From Bacteroidota bacterium (GTDB lineage: Bacteria > Bacteroidota > Bacteroidia > UBA7662 > JAIXUI01): a stretch of DNA of 64,000 bases. Positions within the stretch are counted from its first letter, which is position 1, and each line of letters opens with the position of its first letter. The DNA is taken from assembly GCA_027484125.1 (NCBI GenBank), contig JAIXUI010000009.1, positions 39,738-103,737 of the forward strand, in the 5' to 3' direction. Below are positions 8,043 to 17,521 of the stretch, piece by piece. A program made the position numbers and the translations under genes. Below the pieces are notes generated by a model that saw nothing but the letters and a program-made list of their open reading frames with translations, had not been told where the DNA came from and ran no database searches.

Positions 8043-9288
8043 TCCTTATTCATCCCTGAGATTCAGGGATTTTCGTTTTTATCTCTCCGCAAGAGTTTTT
8101 AGCACCATTGGTACGCAAATTCAAGCTACTGTAGTAGGTTGGCAACTTTATGAACTTACCAAAGACCCGCTTTCCCTTGGTTTAATCGGGCTTACAGAAG
8201 CTATCCCCGCCATCGGGTTGTCTTTATTTGGTGGCTTACTAGCAGATACGGTCAACAGGAGGCGAATCGCCCTTTTTTGCTACCTCGGCTTGTTTATTTC
8301 TGCTCTATTGTTGGCATGGTTCTCCCTTCAACCTACTTCTGTAATTGAACAAACCGGGGTTATGGTCATTTACCTTGCAGTTGCGGTAAATGGCATTGCC
8401 AGAGGGTTTCTTAGTCCTGCTATGTTCTCCTTACTGTCTCAAATGGTTCCTCGATCAGAGTACTTGAGCGCTTCCACTTGGAATAGTACCGGCTGGCAAA
8501 TGGGGGCAATTACTGGGCCTGCACTTGGTGGTTTAATTTATGCAGTGGGTGGTCCATTGCCTTGTTATTTAGCCGTATGTGCTCTTACTTTCCTAGGCAT
8601 GATGCTTCTGCTTCTGATTCGAAAAGTAGATAATCCAATCATGCAAAAAATAGAACCTATCAAAACCAGGCTTTTTTCAGGTATCCATTTTGTATTCAAA
8701 AATCCTATCATTTTAGGGGCTTTGTCCCTCGATTTGTTTGCGGTTTTGTTTGGTGGAGCCGTGGCTCTTTTGCCGGTGTTCGCTTCTGACATCTTAAAGG
8801 TAGGTCCAGAGGGTCTAGGGATTTTAAGGGCTGCTCCGGCACTGGGTTCTACACTCATGGCATTTGTAATGGCCTATCGAAAACCTATGAAAAATGCGGG
8901 AGTTAACCTCTTGTTGGCGGTTGCCGGTTTCGGAGTAACCTCTATTATTTTTGGTTTGTCAGAATCGTTTTGGCTCTCTGTGCTCATGCTTGGTATTGGT
9001 GGAGCACTCGATAATATTAGTGTTATCATTCGGTCGGTAATCTTACAAATGCTGACTCCCGACGATATGCGAGGAAGAGTATCTGCCGTTAATAGCATCT
9101 TCATCGGATCATCCAATGAAATTGGCGCGTTTGAATCAGGTTTGGCGGCTAGTCTGTTAGGAATAGTCCCCAGTGTGGTTTTTGGTGGAATGATGACCAT
9201 CGCAGTGGTGGCTGTCACATGGTGGAAAGCTCCAAGCCTCAGGCGTTTAGATTTGAGATCCCTTCAACAAAGAAACGAAAGCGCCTAG
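8032..9288 (+). CDS. MFS transporter, EntS/MFS_3-like exporter
   Basis: Inner-membrane major facilitator, 418 residues with about 12 hydrophobic spans. The N-terminus P-Y-S-S-L-R-F-R-D-F-R-F-Y and V-G-W-Q-L-Y-E-L-T, plus L-L-A-D-T-V-N-R-R-R after span 2 and T-P-D-D-M-R-G-R-V in the second half, match the MFS_3 group that includes the enterobactin exporter EntS; the substrate here is unknown. The start is GTG at 8032, inside the preceding gene; the ATG at 8039 is out of frame, and the conserved N-terminus begins just after the GTG. The sensor-kinase gene follows after 36 bp. Confidence 0.85.
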   Translation: MAHDPYSSLRFRDFRFYLSARVFSTIGTQIQATVVGWQLYELTKDPLSLGLIGLTEAIPAIGLSLFGGLLADTVNRRRIALFCYLGLFISALLLAWFSLQPTSVIEQTGVMVIYLAVAVNGIARGFLSPAMFSLLSQMVPRSEYLSASTWNSTGWQMGAITGPALGGLIYAVGGPLPCYLAVCALTFLGMMLLLLIRKVDNPIMQKIEPIKTRLFSGIHFVFKNPIILGALSLDLFAVLFGGAVALLPVFASDILKVGPEGLGILRAAPALGSTLMAFVMAYRKPMKNAGVNLLLAVAGFGVTSIIFGLSESFWLSVLMLGIGGALDNISVIIRSVILQMLTPDDMRGRVSAVNSIFIGSSNEIGAFESGLAASLLGIVPSVVFGGMMTIAVVAVTWWKAPSLRRLDLRSLQQRNESA

Positions 9289-9324
9289 CAGCCACGGAAA
9301 AATCCTTTACCTTACACGCAGGCT

Positions 9325-12300
9325 ATGGGTTACCGGAATATTTGGCGAAAACTCACTTGGCTTTGGCCGATTCTCTCTTTGTTTCTGTCGATTTACTTTT
9401 ATTTCGTCAGTCAAACACCAGCAGATAAATTCGTTCAAAACAAGGCAAGTGAACTCAATGCTTGGCTTCGTAATGCAGATCAGCGTTTTAAACTGGAAAT
9501 GGCTGAGCTTAAAAATCAGCCCGACGATTTCAAAACGTTCAATGCTCTTCGTTCGCTTTCAGGTGAAGGAGTTCCTTGGAATACGATTGCGGTCTTTCAT
9601 AAAAATAAATTGCTTTTTTGGACAAGCAACAACGTACCAGAATTAGCTGATAAACCCAAAGACAGCGTTGATTACGCTTATAAAGTACTTGCCAATGGTT
9701 ATTATCTCAAATCTTATTATCGATGGAGAAATTATACGGCAATTGCTTATCTGCCTATAAGAACTAGGTTTCCAGAAAACTCCAGGTTTCTAAAGAACCA
9801 CTTCGTTCCTCCAATTCAAGGCATTGAACAACTAAAAATTGTAACCTTAAATAGCGCGGGCGCAGTCGTAAGGGCTCCCGACAATCAATCTATTTTCAGG
9901 TTAAAACTAATCAATGCGCAATCAAAAGTATATGATTCCAGTTGGGCAGGATGGGCTTCAACTTTATTCATTCTCTCAGTAGTCCTTTTTCTTGCCAAAG
10001 TAAAAGAATACCTCGAAGCCCGTTGGATTCGGCAATATCCCATACAAGTCCTATTGGGCTGGACTTTCTTATTGGTGGTTTTTCGAATTATTGTTTTCAA
10101 TGGTCGGTTTGCTGCCGGTTTGCAAGAGTTTGACTTATTCAGACCGGAATTGTTGGCAATTTCGAGCATTATTCCTTCTCTCGGCGATTTGTTGCTGCAT
10201 AGCTTAATGGTCGTTGGGGTGCTTTCCATGTTGCTTTCCAGTCGGGATGTTTTTAGGGCTTTATTGAAAACTAAATTGCCACTTAATTGGTGGAGAATTG
10301 TAACTCCCCTAGCTTTTTTGTTAGTTAATCTAGGTGGTTTATTCTTGCTGGATTTAAGTTCATCTATTGTACTGAACTCAGAAATTGTAATTGATCTCAG
10401 CAAGATTCGGAATCTATCTTATTACAGTTTCCTCGTTTACGGACTCATCATTGTTTTATTGGTGGTTTGGGTGATTTTGGTGAAAGCCGTAGTCAGACAC
10501 CTCTCATCACGCGCTGATTTTTGGACATTTTTCTTAATCCAATTGTTTATTACCTGCGGAATAGGAACTTTTCAATGGTGGTCAGTTGGTGAAGCAGATG
10601 CTGCTATCCTTCTGATTTTTCTTTGCATGTTGGCGGCTTGGTCAATATCCATGCTCCTGAAAGAAGGTAGCGCACGATCTTATTACGTTAGTTTATTTGG
10701 ATTGTCCTCTGTTGTTTTTGGATATCAACTTAATGAAGCACAACAGGCAGTTACTTTGAATAATGCCATGCTCCAAACAGAGAAGTTGTTGTCTCCGGAT
10801 GATCCAACTGCGGGATATTTGCTGCTTAGCCAAGCCAGGCTCATTCAGGAAGATGACCTACTGCTTGAACAGCTGTCTCAAAAGTTTACGGTTGATCCTG
10901 CTATTCGTTTACGCATTCAACTTCAATATCTCAATGGTTATTTGGAAGGCTACAATCTTCAACAAGTAGCACTAATTCCCGGATTAGATACAGCCAAATT
11001 TATTGCGGATGCTCAACCCATTATTAAACGTTATTTTTCTGATGCCCGAATGGGTTTTGAATTGAAAATTCCTTTTTCTAATCAAGGGTTGACGGACACC
11101 CTTTTTTTAAAACTTCAGCAGAAAGTCAATCGAAACCAAAGCCCGTATCCGGTATTGCTAGAGGATAGAGATTGGAGAAGTAGAGAGCGTTTTAGTGATT
11201 TATCATTTGCAGTCTATCAAAAAGGAGCTCTGGTGCGCCAAGGTGGTGTTTTTCCTTATGCATTAAACGATAGAAAATGGCAGGCTAGCTTTGATGGAGA
11301 GGTTATTCACCAAAAGGGGACTACTCATTTAATCGCCAAACCTGATTATCATCTTACGATTGTAGTGAGTTTTAATGGTGGATATGTGCTGCGCTGGATG
11401 GTAACAGCTTCATTTTTGTTTATGTCAGGCATGCTCGTTTTCTTGCTTTTTGGACTTGGAAATGTGGCATTTGCAGACTTTAACTTGCGTCCTAGGATCA
11501 CTTATCAGCTTAAAATTGAACTGGCTTTTATGGGGTCTGCGGTGCTAATTCTGTTGGTGGTAGGGTACATCACCTTGCAATACACTTTGATTAAAGGAAG
11601 GCAGCGGCAACATGAACAAATCAGCATGCGCATTCAGAGCATTTCTTCTTCTATAGAAAATGAAATGGGTCCTTATTTTAGGCTGAATCAAGAATTTTTC
11701 TTCGCTCTTAGTCAAATGGCTCGCAATTATGGGGCTGATGTCAACGTCTTTGCTCTTAATGGCAAGTTGCTATATTCAACCCAACCGGGAATTTATCAAC
11801 GGAATCTCTTGGCTTCTTATATCGAGCCTCAAGCTATTTTCCAGATGAATGGGCTCCAAAAAACGGTTTTTGTGCAGCAAGAGGCTATTGGAAAGTTGAA
11901 ATACTTATCTGCTTACATTCCTTTAAACGGCCGTGATAATCAAAAGCTGGCAATTTTAAATTTACCAGGGTTTACAGATCCTTATTCCGAACGTGATTCA
12001 CTCAATGATTTAATCGGAAACTTGGTCAATCTTTATATTTTATTTCTCTTATTGGTATCCGTTTTAGCATTACGTTTCTCGGAGAAAATCACTGCTCCTT
12101 TAAGACAAATCACCCGAATTATTTCTGAAACTAGAAGAAGATCAGCTTCTTCTGATCAATTACTTCAACGTGAAGATGAATTAGGGCAAATTCTTAAGGA
12201 GTATTATCGGGTAGTAGAAGAGTTGGAAAAAAGTGCTGCTTTGCTTGCGAAAACACAACGCGAAGAAGCATGGCGAGACATGGCAAGACAGGTAGCTCAT

Positions 12301-12936
12301 GAAATAAAAAATCCACTTACTCCAATAAAGCTTAGTATTCAGTATTTACAGAAAGCCTGGAAAGATGAGGTTCCGGACTTTGACCGTCGCTTAGCTCGTA
12401 TTACGCAAACTGTTCTAGAACAAATTGAGTCTTTAAATCGAATAGCAGGCGAGTTTTCGGCTTTTGCTCAAATGCCGGTTTCTCAAAAAGAAAGATTAAA
12501 TCTTGATGCTTTAATTGAATCAGTGGTTGATTTGTTCAAGGAATCTGCAACCATTTATTATCATAATGAAACACAGGATGCAAGCGTTTACATTCATGGC
12601 GATGCCGATCAAATGCAAAGGGTACTCAACAACTTGATAAAAAATGGCATTCAAGCAGTTTCCAGCGCTCAGCCTGTCATCTTAGTTTTTCTTCAACGCA
12701 CAAAAAATCAATTGCTGGTCACCATTACTGACAACGGTCCCGGCATTCCTGATGATTTAGCGGATAAAATTTTTACTCCCAACTTTACTACCAAATCTTC
12801 CGGTATGGGACTCGGTTTGGCAATTGTTAGAAAAATAATTGAACAACACGATGGTAAAATTGGCTTTACCAACTTGCCGGATGGAGGAGCTTCGTTCTGG
12901 TTCAGTCTTCCGCTTTATGAAGAAAAGGATTCTTAG
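9325..12936 (+). CDS. Large NtrY-like membrane sensor histidine kinase
   Basis: A 1203-residue kinase. The N-terminal two thirds holds one span near residues 13-30, an extracytoplasmic stretch, a multi-span membrane block from about 205 to 480, another periplasmic region, and spans near 700 and 735. Further C-terminal are a last span near 905, a HAMP linker, and a DHp domain with the NtrY-like sequence D-M-A-R-Q-V-A-H-E-I-K-N-P-L-T-P-I (phospho-acceptor H992). The ATPase domain has the N box (N-N-L-I-K-N-G-I-Q-A-V), G1 (D-N-G-P-G-I-P) and G2 (G-M-G-L-G-L-A-I-V). No response regulator is adjacent. Its last 20 nt overlap the start of the outer-membrane protein gene, so the two are likely co-translated. 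Confidence 0.88.
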   Translation: MGYRNIWRKLTWLWPILSLFLSIYFYFVSQTPADKFVQNKASELNAWLRNADQRFKLEMAELKNQPDDFKTFNALRSLSGEGVPWNTIAVFHKNKLLFWTSNNVPELADKPKDSVDYAYKVLANGYYLKSYYRWRNYTAIAYLPIRTRFPENSRFLKNHFVPPIQGIEQLKIVTLNSAGAVVRAPDNQSIFRLKLINAQSKVYDSSWAGWASTLFILSVVLFLAKVKEYLEARWIRQYPIQVLLGWTFLLVVFRIIVFNGRFAAGLQEFDLFRPELLAISSIIPSLGDLLLHSLMVVGVLSMLLSSRDVFRALLKTKLPLNWWRIVTPLAFLLVNLGGLFLLDLSSSIVLNSEIVIDLSKIRNLSYYSFLVYGLIIVLLVVWVILVKAVVRHLSSRADFWTFFLIQLFITCGIGTFQWWSVGEADAAILLIFLCMLAAWSISMLLKEGSARSYYVSLFGLSSVVFGYQLNEAQQAVTLNNAMLQTEKLLSPDDPTAGYLLLSQARLIQEDDLLLEQLSQKFTVDPAIRLRIQLQYLNGYLEGYNLQQVALIPGLDTAKFIADAQPIIKRYFSDARMGFELKIPFSNQGLTDTLFLKLQQKVNRNQSPYPVLLEDRDWRSRERFSDLSFAVYQKGALVRQGGVFPYALNDRKWQASFDGEVIHQKGTTHLIAKPDYHLTIVVSFNGGYVLRWMVTASFLFMSGMLVFLLFGLGNVAFADFNLRPRITYQLKIELAFMGSAVLILLVVGYITLQYTLIKGRQRQHEQISMRIQSISSSIENEMGPYFRLNQEFFFALSQMARNYGADVNVFALNGKLLYSTQPGIYQRNLLASYIEPQAIFQMNGLQKTVFVQQEAIGKLKYLSAYIPLNGRDNQKLAILNLPGFTDPYSERDSLNDLIGNLVNLYILFLLLVSVLALRFSEKITAPLRQITRIISETRRRSASSDQLLQREDELGQILKEYYRVVEELEKSAALLAKTQREEAWRDMARQVAHEIKNPLTPIKLSIQYLQKAWKDEVPDFDRRLARITQTVLEQIESLNRIAGEFSAFAQMPVSQKERLNLDALIESVVDLFKESATIYYHNETQDASVYIHGDADQMQRVLNNLIKNGIQAVSSAQPVILVFLQRTKNQLLVTITDNGPGIPDDLADKIFTPNFTTKSSGMGLGLAIVRKIIEQHDGKIGFTNLPDGGASFWFSLPLYEEKDS

Positions 12937-15900
12937 GCTTTTACTGGCCTTGAATGCCCTGAGCTTCTTTGCTTCATTGGATGCCTTTTCTCAACCTGCC
13001 TTGCCTTCCTTTCTTCGAACTCCTCAACTCGGCAAACCATTATACTTTAAAGGGCCCCCTGACACTTCGAAAGTGTTTAAAGTAAATCCTTTATGGAAGG
13101 CAAGCAATTCGGAAGATGCGGTCTCACCTTTTCTTCAGTCGGTAGAATCACTCGATAAATCTGGAAGTTTTGCCCGTTCATTTTCCGCAGGTACCAATCA
13201 GAGTGCCGTCTTACAGTCGAATTTTAATTTGCAAGTTTCAGGACAATTAACACCGAAAGTCAGGTTGATGGCGAATCTTACGGATAATGTTCAACCTACT
13301 CCCACTAACGGAATTACCCAAAGTTTGCAGGATTTTGACCGCATATATGTAGCGCTACAAAGTGATCGTTTTGAGCTTGGACTTGGAGATCTTGATGTCA
13401 AAAACTATTCTGGTAATTTTCTCGCCTACAACAGAAATGTACGTGGTGCTCGATTGGCTTTTAAGCAGGAAAATGGCAAAAGAAAAAATAAGCAAGAATT
13501 CAGCTTTTCTTCTGCTCGTGGACGTTTTGCGAGGCAACTCGTGTCGGTTAAGGAAGGCAATCAGGGCCCATACCGTTTAAACGGTGCTCAAGGTGAAACC
13601 TTCATCGTGATTTTAGCCAATTCTGAAAGGGTCTTTTTAGATGGTCAGTTGTTAAAACGTGGTGAGCTTTATGATTATTTAATTGATTATAATACTTCTG
13701 TTATCACGTTTACACCCAATCGAATTATTACTGCTCAAAGTAGGGTGATTGTTGAGTTTGAATATGCTAATCAGGCTTATGTCAGAAGTTTAACTACCGC
13801 TCAGTTTTCTGAAGAGCAGCATAATTGGTTGGTTTCCGGTCGGTTTTTCCTCGAAAGGGATTTGCCTAATCAACCGCTACAACTCAATCTCGACAGTAAT
13901 AAACGTGCGTTGTTGAGCCGACAATATTCCGGCTTTGGGCAAGGATTGGTGGATGGTGCCACTCCAGCTACGTTTAATACCACTAATTTATTCTACAAGA
14001 AAACGGATAGCCTGGGTTTCAGTCCTGTTTGGGTGCATTCTCCTGTAGAGCAATCAGGACTTTTTCAAGTTCAATTTAGCTTTGTTGGGCAGGGGAGAGG
14101 AGATTATGTTCCCGGACCTTCCTTAACCAATGGGCGTATTTACGAGTGGGTGGCTCCTGAAATTAGAGGTAATGATACGATTAGAAAAGGTAGTTATTCA
14201 CCACTTGTTCAGTTGGTAGCTCCTGTTTCTCAGTTAGGAATGAGTTTAATTGCGGGTAAAAAATGGGCTAACCAATCCCTGATAAAGGTGGAATTGTTGA
14301 GCAGTAAAATAGATTCCAACGTTCTGGCTGAGCCCGGCATCGGACGTTGGGGTTCAGGTGTTATCGTGGAAGGCTCCTGGATAAATCCCTTTCGGTTAAA
14401 AGCCATTTCAGCCAATACCAGAATTGAGCGATTGAGCCAGGACGCACTAATTACTCAGCCCTATAGAAATCAAGAGTTCGCCAGAGAATGGCTGTTACCT
14501 CGTTTATTCACCGGCAGCAATGAATGGCTCACTGATTGGAATGTTAACTTTTCTCCTGATTCTACCCAATCGTGGAAAATTGGGTTGAAAACCCTAAATG
14601 CAGCAGACTATCTGGGTGTTAAACCCTATGCTGTTTTATCATTTCGTTATAAAAGACTGAATGCCAATGCCACTTTGGAAGGTTTACAAGTAAAATCGGA
14701 TACCACACAAGGCAACTATTGGCGCATACTTTCGAATGTCGCTTATCGGTTAAATAGCAGTAGTTGGTTTTTGAAGGTTCAACATGAGTCCAATCTCTCT
14801 AAGACTTCTGTTTTCTCTCCTGGGGCATTCCGTTTTACAGAAATAGAGTCGGGAATTCGTTCCCTAGATTCTTCTTCCGGAACAAAACAATGGGAATTCG
14901 CCTATAATTACCGCAATGACGAGCAAACTCGCAGTGGCGTCCTTTTGCCTTTTCAGGAAGGACATACAGTAAAAACTTCGCAATCCTGGAGTTTGGGTCC
15001 TACAAGTATTTTTAAAATCACTGCAAGCTTGCGAAGAAGTAAGTTCTACCTTCCTGATACAGCCTTTGGTGTTTCCGGGAATAACTTTTTACTTCAGTCG
15101 GATTTTAATTATCGATCAAAGGATGGCGTTTGGCAGGTTTCTACTTTTTACAATACCGGAGGTGGTCAAGAAATTAGAAGGGATTTTGTTTTCCTGGAAG
15201 TGCCGAAAGGGCAAGGAACTCACATTTGGGTGGATTATAACCAAAATGGAGTGAAAGAACTCAATGAGTTTGAATCTTCCTTTTTTGCTGATCAAGCCAA
15301 TTTTGTTCGTGTTTTAATGCCAACCACCGGGTTCATCCCTTCTTTAAAAAGCAGAGTAAATTATAGCATTGGCATTTATCCGGATCGAATCCGCTCTTCA
15401 TCGGGTTTGATGCGCCTTTTGAAGCCTTTTGCGTTGTTGCATTCCATCAACCTGGAACAAAATCTCAGCGCAAGTGCTGGTCAATGGTGGGAAGCCCCAT
15501 TGTTGAATCAAGTTTCAGATCGACTTATTAGTGGCTTATTCAACAGCCGTACTACCTTGTTCTTATTCAGAACTAAGCGCACCTTTTCCCTCGATTTGTC
15601 TTGGTTTCAGCAACAACAGCAAATACTGGGTACAAATGGATTGGAGCGAAACTTGAACGATGAAATAGTGCTTAAATCGAGGCTTTCCTTTTTAAGTGCT
15701 TGGCTTTTTGAAACTTCACTTTCCGCTAAAAATAGAAAGCGGAGTGCCGAATGGGCAGCTAACCGAAATTACTTTTTTCAAACTTTTGATTTTGAACCTC
15801 AACTATCTTGGCTGAGTGAATCGGGTTGGCAAGTACAAGGCAACATGGGCTGGAGAACTTCTAAGCCAATTCCGGCTGATGAGGTTCCCGGTTTAGAACA

Positions 15901-16180
15901 GTGGAAAACTAGTGCCGCTGTGCAATTCAATAGTCTCAAGAAAGGGATATTCAAGTTAACCTTCTCAAGAATTGTGATCAACTTTTCAGGAAATACCGCT
16001 ACTGCATTAGCATTTGAAATGTTACAAGGGTTGTTGCCCGGTAACAATCTGCTTTGGAATATGAATTGGACCCGCGAATTGGGAGAAGGTATTCAGCTAG
16101 CTATTCAATATGAGGGCCGAAGTTCTGATCAAAATGCTGCCATCCATACAGGTAGGGTTCAAATTAGGTTACTTTTATAA
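12917..16180 (+). CDS. Giant outer-membrane beta-barrel protein, function unknown
   Basis: A 1087-residue exported protein. The ATG at 12917 gives a signal peptide (K-K-R-I-L-R-L then a hydrophobic core ending F-S-Q); the open frame continues upstream into the kinase gene but without a signal peptide there. The rest is dominated by alternating polar/hydrophobic strands with many aromatic residues, as in large Bacteroidota barrels. Recognisable family stretches include V-S-G-Q-L-T-P-K-V, L-Q-D-F-D-R-I-Y-V, E-G-N-Q-G-P-Y-R-L and D-Y-L-I-D-Y-N-T-S. I recognise it as a conserved Bacteroidota hypothetical, not as SprA or a TonB receptor. It overlaps the upstream kinase by 20 nt; its stop abuts that of convergent trxA. 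Confidence 0.75.
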   Translation: MKKRILRLLLALNALSFFASLDAFSQPALPSFLRTPQLGKPLYFKGPPDTSKVFKVNPLWKASNSEDAVSPFLQSVESLDKSGSFARSFSAGTNQSAVLQSNFNLQVSGQLTPKVRLMANLTDNVQPTPTNGITQSLQDFDRIYVALQSDRFELGLGDLDVKNYSGNFLAYNRNVRGARLAFKQENGKRKNKQEFSFSSARGRFARQLVSVKEGNQGPYRLNGAQGETFIVILANSERVFLDGQLLKRGELYDYLIDYNTSVITFTPNRIITAQSRVIVEFEYANQAYVRSLTTAQFSEEQHNWLVSGRFFLERDLPNQPLQLNLDSNKRALLSRQYSGFGQGLVDGATPATFNTTNLFYKKTDSLGFSPVWVHSPVEQSGLFQVQFSFVGQGRGDYVPGPSLTNGRIYEWVAPEIRGNDTIRKGSYSPLVQLVAPVSQLGMSLIAGKKWANQSLIKVELLSSKIDSNVLAEPGIGRWGSGVIVEGSWINPFRLKAISANTRIERLSQDALITQPYRNQEFAREWLLPRLFTGSNEWLTDWNVNFSPDSTQSWKIGLKTLNAADYLGVKPYAVLSFRYKRLNANATLEGLQVKSDTTQGNYWRILSNVAYRLNSSSWFLKVQHESNLSKTSVFSPGAFRFTEIESGIRSLDSSSGTKQWEFAYNYRNDEQTRSGVLLPFQEGHTVKTSQSWSLGPTSIFKITASLRRSKFYLPDTAFGVSGNNFLLQSDFNYRSKDGVWQVSTFYNTGGGQEIRRDFVFLEVPKGQGTHIWVDYNQNGVKELNEFESSFFADQANFVRVLMPTTGFIPSLKSRVNYSIGIYPDRIRSSSGLMRLLKPFALLHSINLEQNLSASAGQWWEAPLLNQVSDRLISGLFNSRTTLFLFRTKRTFSLDLSWFQQQQQILGTNGLERNLNDEIVLKSRLSFLSAWLFETSLSAKNRKRSAEWAANRNYFFQTFDFEPQLSWLSESGWQVQGNMGWRTSKPIPADEVPGLEQWKTSAAVQFNSLKKGIFKLTFSRIVINFSGNTATALAFEMLQGLLPGNNLLWNMNWTRELGEGIQLAIQYEGRSSDQNAAIHTGRVQIRLLL

Positions 16181-16471
16181 CGAGAAGGATTTGATTTTAT
16201 CAATCAACACATGCCCAGGAACTACACCAGACTGTCTCCAAAGCTGTTGCCCTTTTCGATATAGGATCAGTGTCGGTACGCTTTGTATTTGGTATTGGCT
16301 GGCAACTTGAGGGTTTTTGTCAATATCAATTTTTAGAATTTTTACTCCTTCACCAAGTTTAGCTTTCACTTCGTGTAGAATTGGAGCAAGCGTTTGGCAT
16401 GGGCCGCACCAGGTTGCTGAAAAGTCGAGCAATACTGGGGTTTCTGATTGAATTATTTCTTGAAATTTCAT
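16175..16471 (-). CDS. trxA: Thioredoxin
   Basis: Small cytoplasmic dithiol-disulfide oxidoreductase, 98 residues, no signal peptide. The active site W-C-G-P-C is at 21-25, with the cis-proline region S-V-P-T-L-I-L-Y-R-K-G downstream. The N-terminus is slightly shorter than the classical 105-110-residue TrxA. It is the last gene of the minus-strand run from tRNA-Leu. Its TAA stop (16177-16175) sits directly against the TAA of the convergent outer-membrane gene (16178-16180), forming TTATAA; each gene reads through the other's stop region by one codon. Confidence 0.93.
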   Translation of the reverse strand: MKFQEIIQSETPVLLDFSATWCGPCQTLAPILHEVKAKLGEGVKILKIDIDKNPQVASQYQIQSVPTLILYRKGQQLWRQSGVVPGHVLIDKIKSFSL

Positions 16472-16506
16472 ATTGGATTAACGAAATACATGAGATAAAT
16501 GGTTCT

Positions 16507-16947
16507 TTATTGCCAACGAATCTGAAAAGAATTTACTTTCCATGTTTTAGGTGTTCTCACCCACAATCCCGGATAAGTTATCAACTCAGAGTAAAAGTGA
16601 CCGCTCTTCGGTTTCGTTTCCTTGATGGTCATCGTCATTTTACCTCCTCTCAACCGCAATGTCGGACAGTATAGTCCATACCCCGTATTTCCTTTTTGAC
16701 CAGTTGTTATATAGTATAATCGTCTTAGTTGAACATTGGGGTTTTGTTCTATAATCGAACGGAATAAATCAATTGGAATTCCTGTTCCAGAAGTATCGGA
16801 TAAGCGAATAACCAGTCTTTTCTCTAAAGGAAAAAGCTGATGATCGGTTAATCCTTGCGGAGGCATGTTAAGCACTCTGGTTCGTTGTCCAAAGGAGGAA
16901 TTAAAGAAGAAAAGTGTCCCTAGAACAAGCAAAGCTATCTTATTCAT
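16507..16947 (-). CDS. Small secreted protein, unknown function
   Basis: A 146-residue protein with a clear Sec signal peptide (M-N-K-I-A-L-L-V-L-G-T-L-F-F-F-N-S-S-F-G, cleavage probably before Q). The mature part is basic and beta-rich, with P-P-Q-G-L-T-D, R-L-V-I-R-L-S-D and a C-terminal block T-P-K-T-W-K-V-N-S. I do not recognise a domain. It lies 16 bp after the FMN reductase and 35 bp before trxA on the same strand, so it may belong to the same transcript. Probably periplasmic or surface-exposed. Confidence 0.6.
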   Translation of the reverse strand: MNKIALLVLGTLFFFNSSFGQRTRVLNMPPQGLTDHQLFPLEKRLVIRLSDTSGTGIPIDLFRSIIEQNPNVQLRRLYYITTGQKGNTGYGLYCPTLRLRGGKMTMTIKETKPKSGHFYSELITYPGLWVRTPKTWKVNSFQIRWQ

Positions 16948-16963
16948 AAGGGAAGATAAGCAA

Positions 16964-17491
16964 TTAAAAGGCGATTAGCTGATCCGCGTGAAGCTCGAGA
17001 AATTTCAGGTATTCTGCGTTAGTCAGCTTGCCTTCTTGTAGATGTTTTCCAATTTGAATGAATCTTGGTCTCAAGGCCAAGGTGTTCATTCCTAAATAGT
17101 TGAGGATATCTGCAAAGTGCCCCATAGCTAAGGCGCCCCCTTGTGTTCCATCTGAGATTCCAACTAAACCTCCTTTTTTTCCTTTGAAGGAACTAGGGAA
17201 CTGTAAGCCATCGACCCAAACTTTTAATATGCCGGGGAAGCTGCCGTTGTACTCAGGGATGATGAAGACAAATTTGTCTGATGCATTTACGATATCCTGC
17301 ATCGATTTCCATGAAGGATTTTCAGACTTGCCGTTGTATAGTCCTTGCCCGATAAAATCGGATGGAACATCAGCTAAATCAATGATTTGCGCCTGATGAC
17401 CTTTTGACTGAAGTATGGATAAGTAAGTGTCCGCTATTAAGCGAGTATTGGAAGAGCGTCGGCTAGTAGCCGAAACCACAGAAATGAACAT
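16964..17491 (-). CDS. NADPH-dependent FMN reductase (flavodoxin-fold)
   Basis: A 175-residue flavodoxin-fold protein of the NADPH-dependent FMN reductase family (azoreductase/ChrR-like), expected to reduce flavins, quinones or azo compounds in the cytosol. The phosphate loop is S-A-T-S-R-R-S-S-N-T-R near residue 7-17; the second FMN-binding loop is I-P-E-Y-N-G-S-F-P-G-I-L-K; G-I-S-D-G-T-Q-G-G contacts the isoalloxazine ring. It starts 30 bp after the clpX stop on the same strand. Substrate unknown. Confidence 0.85.
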   Translation of the reverse strand: MFISVVSATSRRSSNTRLIADTYLSILQSKGHQAQIIDLADVPSDFIGQGLYNGKSENPSWKSMQDIVNASDKFVFIIPEYNGSFPGILKVWVDGLQFPSSFKGKKGGLVGISDGTQGGALAMGHFADILNYLGMNTLALRPRFIQIGKHLQEGKLTNAEYLKFLELHADQLIAF

Positions 17492-17521
17492 ATTTTATTA
17501 ACAGAACAAGGAGTATATTGT

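Noticed and set aside
16031-16047. Short inverted repeat near the end of the barrel gene as a terminator for trxA
   Set aside because: Only five clean base pairs, with almost no loop and no T-tract.
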